From Chloroflexota bacterium (GTDB lineage Bacteria > Chloroflexota > UBA11872 > VXOZ01): DNA of 57,882 nt. Shown one piece after another: positions 53,607 to 57,882 of this stretch. Position 1 is the stretch's first letter, and every line of letters begins with the position of its first letter. The notes beneath the pieces are model-generated. The model had not been told where the DNA came from, made no database searches, and saw only the letters and a program-made list of their open reading frames with translations. The position numbers and the translations under genes are program-made. The stretch covers positions 1 through 57,882 of the forward strand of contig JAPOQA010000002.1 in the NCBI GenBank assembly GCA_026710945.1, written 5' to 3'.

Positions 53607-55985
53607 ATGAATGTACAACAGCGACAACCATTCTTAATTGACTTAGTCGCGCTGGGTAGTTTCCTGCTCCTGGTGCTCGTCTTCTTTTGGAAGTCGGTCT
53701 TCGGGCTGGGAGTGATCGGCAGCGTAGACTTAATTATGCGTTTCTACCCGTACAAGGCGTACATTCGCGACTTGATCAATCAGGGGGAACTGCCTCTATG
53801 GGATCCCCTCATATTCCTTGGTGCTCCCCTGCTTGCCAATATCCAGGCCGCCGTCCTCTATCCACCGGACTTCCTCTTTACGCTCTTCTCATTCGCTTCG
53901 GCACTCACGTGGAGTGTCGTGCTGCACATCTGGTGGGCATTGGCCGGAATGTACCTATTCCTGCGGTATGGGTTTGGCACCTCGGTCTTCGCTGCCTGGG
54001 TCGGCGCCTTGTGTTTCGGCTTAGGCGGTTTCTTATTGCCGCACATCGGACAAGTGAACGTACTGCACACTGCGGTTTGGCTTCCCTGGCTCTTGCTGTG
54101 TGCAATTCGCGCCAGCACATCACCAACTCCCACCTGGCTCATACTTGGCGGCATCGCTACCGCCTTCAGCTTCACAGCAGGGCATACGCAGGAATTCTAC
54201 TACTCGATCCTCATCCTGGGGTTGTTCTGTGCGTACTCAGCCTTAGTCTCTCCTAACGGAGAGACTTCGCGCTGGTGGCCGCTGTTTGTGCCGGTAATCT
54301 TCCTCCTGATTGGCGGTATTTTGAGCGCAGCCCAACTCTTGCCGACACTGGAGGCAGCGATACACTCCTTCCGGCGAGGAGGCCTGCCGTTAGAAGAATC
54401 AGCGGCGCTGGCAGTCAGTCCGAATGAGGTATTGTTGTCTCTATTTCCTCGCTATTGGGCTCTGCCTGGTATTGAAGTAGTTGGGTATATCGGTATAGGC
54501 GGCGCCATCCTTACATTCTTCGGTGCACTGCAAGTCACGTGGCAGCGTTGGGTGCTGTTCTTTATACTCATCGCGTTGTTGGCCTTTGTCTTGGCTCTCG
54601 GTACGTACACACCGCTATTCACTGCCCTTCACACAGTCTTGCCGGGCTTTTCACTATTTCGTGTGCCAGCGCGCTGGCTTTTCCTGGTTAGCTTCAGCCT
54701 TTCGACGCTGGCGGCGTTTGGCGCAGACCGGCTCCGCGATGACCTGCGTCCGGAAGAACGGCGTCAACTCTCTCTGAAACTCCTTCTAGGGACGGTGGTA
54801 GCTACAATCCTATTGGTCGCCTATATTGGCCGCTTATACCTCATCGGTTCCGAACAGTCGTTGCCGGATCCAAAGGTGGTTGTGTTCTGGGCAACTACTG
54901 CCGTCATCATCTATGCGACTATTCTCCTTGTTCTTCACCACGGCCTGGCTAATGTACTGGCCTATCTCACAGTTGGAGGAATTGTGCTCGTAGAGCTCTT
55001 CTTTGCCTCCCGACCCCTGGAATTTAATCAGGTGATGCCGCCGGAGATATACACGCATTCAGAAACTACACAGCAACTCTCGCAACACTGGACCGAAGCG
55101 CGCTACATCAGCATCGCGGCAGAACGCTTCCCTCTGGAGAATGAAGAAGCGCGAAGGCAAGAGCTATTGGAATCGCTCTCCGAGGCCTGGGTGCAACCTG
55201 CCATCGTGTATGGCAAGTACAGCGACGAATTGCGGCCAAATCTCAATCTCCCATTGGGAATGTCGACCGCTGACGGGCACGACGGCGGTCTGCTGCCTAG
55301 CCGATACTACGCTGACCTGCGCGGCGCTCTGCTCAACGATATGGAGTTTCCGCCGCATCAAAGTCTATCGCTTGTAGATATCGATCAGATCGATGCGAGA
55401 CTGTGGGGATTGGTCAGTGTGCGCTACCTCGTCACCGACCACCAGCAAACCGAGCCGGGAACTGGGTGGGAGTTGATCGGCCAGGCCCGTACAGACGGCC
55501 CCCTGCTATTCGAGAATAACGAGGTCTTGCCGAGAGCTTTTGTAGTCTACGAGACCGTGGTAGACGATGACCCGCTGCGGCTGCGGACTATCGACGTGGC
55601 CCGACAAGTCCTTGTGGAACGACCGATTCCGGAGCTCGTCGGCGTCACCGGCGAGCCCGTGGCAGCGACGATAGTTTCAGAATCCGCGTTGCGCGTGGAA
55701 ATTCAAACGACGACGTCACAACCGGGATTGCTCGTGCTCTCCGATTCCTACTTTCCAGGATGGATTGCCACCGTCAACGGTAGCCCGAGGGAGATCCATC
55801 GCGTGGATATCGCCTTGCGCGGTGTGTTGCTGCCTTCAGGCGAGCATACCATCGTATTCGAATATCAGCCGCGTTGGTTCCAAATCGGCGTTGTCGTGAG
55901 TCTGATCGGCTGGCTGCTCGCGTTGGCTCTGCTCTTACCGCGACTCTTGCGTCGGACTCCGAAGAGATTTCCAAATCGCATGTAG
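53607..55985 (+). CDS. YfhO-family membrane protein (GT-C-like)
   Basis: A 792-residue polytopic membrane protein. About 12 N-terminal helices, the first loop carrying GSVDLIMRFYPYKAYIRDLINQGELPLWDPLIFLGAPLLANIQ, the family signature with the acidic D-L-x-x-R-F-Y-P. Then a soluble region (about 480-750) ending YFPGWIATVNGSPREIHRVDIALRGVLLPSGEHTIVFEYQP, the typical YfhO C-terminal beta-domain, and one last helix pair. Relatives modify lipoteichoic acids or other glycans with GalNAc or glucose from polyprenyl-linked donors; the substrate here is unknown. Stands alone. Confidence 0.87.
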   Translation: MNVQQRQPFLIDLVALGSFLLLVLVFFWKSVFGLGVIGSVDLIMRFYPYKAYIRDLINQGELPLWDPLIFLGAPLLANIQAAVLYPPDFLFTLFSFASALTWSVVLHIWWALAGMYLFLRYGFGTSVFAAWVGALCFGLGGFLLPHIGQVNVLHTAVWLPWLLLCAIRASTSPTPTWLILGGIATAFSFTAGHTQEFYYSILILGLFCAYSALVSPNGETSRWWPLFVPVIFLLIGGILSAAQLLPTLEAAIHSFRRGGLPLEESAALAVSPNEVLLSLFPRYWALPGIEVVGYIGIGGAILTFFGALQVTWQRWVLFFILIALLAFVLALGTYTPLFTALHTVLPGFSLFRVPARWLFLVSFSLSTLAAFGADRLRDDLRPEERRQLSLKLLLGTVVATILLVAYIGRLYLIGSEQSLPDPKVVVFWATTAVIIYATILLVLHHGLANVLAYLTVGGIVLVELFFASRPLEFNQVMPPEIYTHSETTQQLSQHWTEARYISIAAERFPLENEEARRQELLESLSEAWVQPAIVYGKYSDELRPNLNLPLGMSTADGHDGGLLPSRYYADLRGALLNDMEFPPHQSLSLVDIDQIDARLWGLVSVRYLVTDHQQTEPGTGWELIGQARTDGPLLFENNEVLPRAFVVYETVVDDDPLRLRTIDVARQVLVERPIPELVGVTGEPVAATIVSESALRVEIQTTTSQPGLLVLSDSYFPGWIATVNGSPREIHRVDIALRGVLLPSGEHTIVFEYQPRWFQIGVVVSLIGWLLALALLLPRLLRRTPKRFPNRM

Positions 55986-56408
55986 TGCCGTGCGGTATGC
56001 CACATGTCGCTGACTGCAAAGGGCCGCGCCTTTACTCTCAGCAGGCGCCTGTACCACCCATGCCGATTGGCAATGGCCTGCCTCTCCCCCTGTATTGATG
56101 GGACTCCCGGGTTACACCTGCTCGGGCGCACGGGCTTCACCATTGCCCATGGAAAAACTCTTAGCTGGATGAGCACCATGCGTAACCCATGCCCCCCGCA
56201 CAACTGTTCCCTCTCTCCCCGCACTCCCGAAGGAGAAAGGAGCTTCTCGCCTGCCGGCGTGAGTTGTGCAAGAGTCTCCCGAGGGGGTTGGCTTGAGCCA
56301 GCCCCAAACTCGATGCGGGGATGAGGAATCGACCGAGGGCATAGACGTAGCAGAGCCGGACGGCGCTGGCGTGACCGGCTCGAGCGCCCTCAACTCACAG
56401 AGCAATTG
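55986..56408. repeat. intergenic region with diverged GAGAGGG-type repeat
   Basis: Near 56214-56326 a diverged copy: CCCTCTCTCCCC..., GAGGGGGTTGG, then GAGCCAGCCCCAAACTCGATG (the CTGCCCC repeat of 70-92). No gene is supported; minus-strand frames here (97 and 119 codons) have no family features. Confidence 0.5.
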
Positions 56409-57260
56409 CTACCTACCGGCCCGTGCCGCCGGCTCCGCGTGACGGGATTCCATCTTGAGGTGTTCGCGGCAGAATGCCGCGGCCTGATGGATGCGATCGC
56501 GCACCTTCTCGTCGTCGCGGCCTGCGTGAAGCGCAAAGGGGTGTAACTCCACAACGACAATGCCACCAAAGCGGCTGCGGCTTAGTTCGCCGAGAAAGTC
56601 GGCAAGCGGCAGTGTACCCTCGCCGGGAAAGAGGTGCTCGCGACCATTGTATTCGTCAGACAAATGGATGTGCTGCACTGTGGCGCTTAGTTGCTGCCAC
56701 GCATCCAAAATATTAATCTGCGAAACGCCAAAGTGTGTGGTATCCATCGTCAGCGCCGCGAAGGGGCGCATGGCATCCGGATGCCAGAATTCGTGAAAGT
56801 CCCGCTGCAAGATGCCCAAGCGTTTCACTACCATTCGCGGCAGGTTCTCGACGGTGAGCAGGATCGGAGTCTGTGCCTGCAAGCCGGCAAGGTTTTGCTG
56901 CAGCCATTGGGCGAGGTCCGGCGTGCCCCGCGAAATCGGATGAATGACGACCGTGCGTGCCCCGACCTGTTCCGCCAAACGTATCGTCGCCTTGAGCGTG
57001 CTAGGGTAGTCGGCTCCCATCTCAGATATGGTTCGAAACGGTGCGTGAATGCTGTGTACAGGAATGCCCCACTGTTCAGTGAGCGCCTTAATGTACTCCG
57101 CTTGGCGGGTGTCCCATCGGCTATCAACTATGATTTCCACACCGTCGAACGGGGAGCCCTGCATCAGTTCGAAGGTTCGCGCCAAGCCGTAGGTGTAGAG
57201 CGAGCCGGTGGAGAGTGTGAGATATGGTGTTTGGACGGCGGAATTTCTTGCGTCAGACAT
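56409..57260 (-). CDS. sugar phosphate isomerase/epimerase-like TIM-barrel protein
   Basis: A 283-residue xylose-isomerase-like (AP endonuclease 2 superfamily) TIM-barrel protein. Metal-ligand segments are visible: ILLTVENLPRM (Glu), FAALTMDTTHFG (Asp/His), VQHIHLSDEY (His) and IVVVELHPFALHAG (Glu). VRFxG-type phosphate motifs are not evident. The ATG at 57260 directly precedes the conserved start TPYLTLSTGSLYTYG and has GAAGAGG upstream; an upstream frame to 57395 adds 45 Arg-rich residues without homology. Function unknown beyond a likely sugar or inositol isomerase/epimerase role. Confidence 0.85.
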   Translation of the reverse strand: MSDARNSAVQTPYLTLSTGSLYTYGLARTFELMQGSPFDGVEIIVDSRWDTRQAEYIKALTEQWGIPVHSIHAPFRTISEMGADYPSTLKATIRLAEQVGARTVVIHPISRGTPDLAQWLQQNLAGLQAQTPILLTVENLPRMVVKRLGILQRDFHEFWHPDAMRPFAALTMDTTHFGVSQINILDAWQQLSATVQHIHLSDEYNGREHLFPGEGTLPLADFLGELSRSRFGGIVVVELHPFALHAGRDDEKVRDRIHQAAAFCREHLKMESRHAEPAARAGR

Positions 57261-57622
57261 GTGTGCACGCCTCTTCAGGGTTCGGGGGACTCTGCCATGC
57301 GCCGTTTTGCGCTCTTGCGCCGCAATGCTCTTCTTGCCGTAGATCAGCCAGCCACTGCGGCTACGGCGTGCCATGCGGCGTCTCTGCGACGGCAACTGTT
57401 TAGTAAATTCCTTGCTACTTTCATTATAGCGACGTAACTCCCGATACGGCTATAGCATGAAGCACGCCAACATGGTCCACGGTGGACCGGCTAGCCGCAC
57501 TCTGCCGGTGGATATTCTTGCAGCCCTTTGCCGGTCGCCCGGCTAGCCGCCTCTTGCCGCGGAGTCGGCATCTCGCTATTCTTCCTAGTACTAGCTTGAA
57601 TTGCAAAGGGCCTTGCAGGATT

Positions 57623-57882
57623 CATTGGTTGTGCCAAGAGGGGGGCAAGCCCCCGCGATACGGTTGAGGCTGAGCTACCGGGGACAGTTCCCGCTTTGAG
57701 CGTATTCACCCCTTTGGATGGAACGGGGCAGCGGGAAACGCGATGTTGAAGGCGAAATAACGTAGGCATTGGTTGTGCCAAGAAGCGGGGGACAAGCCCC
57801 CGCGCTACGGTTGAGGCTAAGCTACCGGGGACAGTTCCCGCTTTGAGCGTATTCACCCTTTTGGATGGAACGGGGCAGCGGG
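57623..57882. repeat. 144-bp tandem direct repeat cut by window end
   Basis: A 144-base unit starts at 57623 and again at 57767; the second copy runs off the window at 57882 with 116 of 144 bases visible. Each unit contains a GGGGG-type palindrome (GCGGGGG-ACAAG-CCCCCGC at 57785-57803, also at 49507-49525). The minus-strand frame here encodes repeated VNTLKAGTVPGS and is not accepted as a gene. Nothing was found in 57261-57622. Confidence 0.8.

Noticed and set aside
57491-57856. 121-codon minus-strand frame
   Set aside because: It is produced by the 144-bp tandem repeat (VNTLKAGTVPGS appears once per unit).

Overview
The window reads as a stretch of a GC-rich bacterial chromosome. It is not a phage or plasmid: it carries core housekeeping genes (rplI-dnaB, ispE, dxr with an M50 protease, thiI, ybeY, one tRNA-Val), with no rRNA, CRISPR array or integrase. 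Monohaem cytochrome lipoproteins, the non-mevalonate isoprenoid pathway, DXR beside an RseP-type protease, a c-di-AMP riboswitch, and many sulfatase, formamidase, GMC-oxidoreductase and D-aminoacylase type hydrolases suggest a free-living or host-associated Chloroflexota. This placement is an inference; no marker was compared with a database.

Layout. 0-10 kb: a methyltransferase, two c-type cytochrome lipoproteins, ispE, a sulfatase-fold hydrolase with a Thr nucleophile, a GMC oxidoreductase, a TIMP-like membrane-anchored protein, an acetamidase/formamidase and tRNA-Val(CAC). 10-16.6 kb: transport, with an NCS2 permease fused to an anti-sigma-like ATPase domain, a GNAT acetyltransferase, a SulP anion transporter and an RCK-gated K+ channel. 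16.9-21.3 kb: a lower-GC island with an OLD-family ATPase/TOPRIM nuclease and a UvrD-like helicase two bases apart (Gabija-type anti-phage pair), beside a truncated Fic gene. 22-32.4 kb: katG, an ABC-2 exporter, a D-aminoacylase-like amidohydrolase, a HepT/MntA toxin-antitoxin pair, and a formamidase plus thiamine-diphosphate enzyme pair. 32.4-37.5 kb: rplI, dnaB, a nitrilase-family amidase, an orphan HigA-like regulator, ybeY and a family 2 glycosyltransferase. 37.5-38.5 kb: no intact gene, but a well-matched ydaO-type c-di-AMP riboswitch on the minus strand with a terminator-like hairpin. 38.5-57.9 kb: a peptide-binding lipoprotein, an aldo/keto reductase, thiI, a frameshifted DUF2283 gene, an exonuclease, a DegT aminotransferase, a ceramidase-like protein, dxr-rseP, an iron-type alcohol dehydrogenase, a YfhO membrane protein and a TIM-barrel isomerase.

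The spaces between genes are rich in repeats: GAGAGGG palindromes, CATTCC...TCTAG inverted-repeat units, tandem arrays, and two copies of a roughly 250-bp MITE-like element with 28-bp terminal inverted repeats and an ATTCC flanking duplication. Some palindromes have entered genes: one lies in frame inside ybeY and another supplies the stop codon of dxr. Most genes are short transcription units. The clear operons are gajA-gajB, the ABC ATPase-permease pair, hepT-mntA, TPP enzyme-formamidase, rplI-dnaB, glycosyltransferase-ybeY, and perhaps dxr-rseP-alcohol dehydrogenase.
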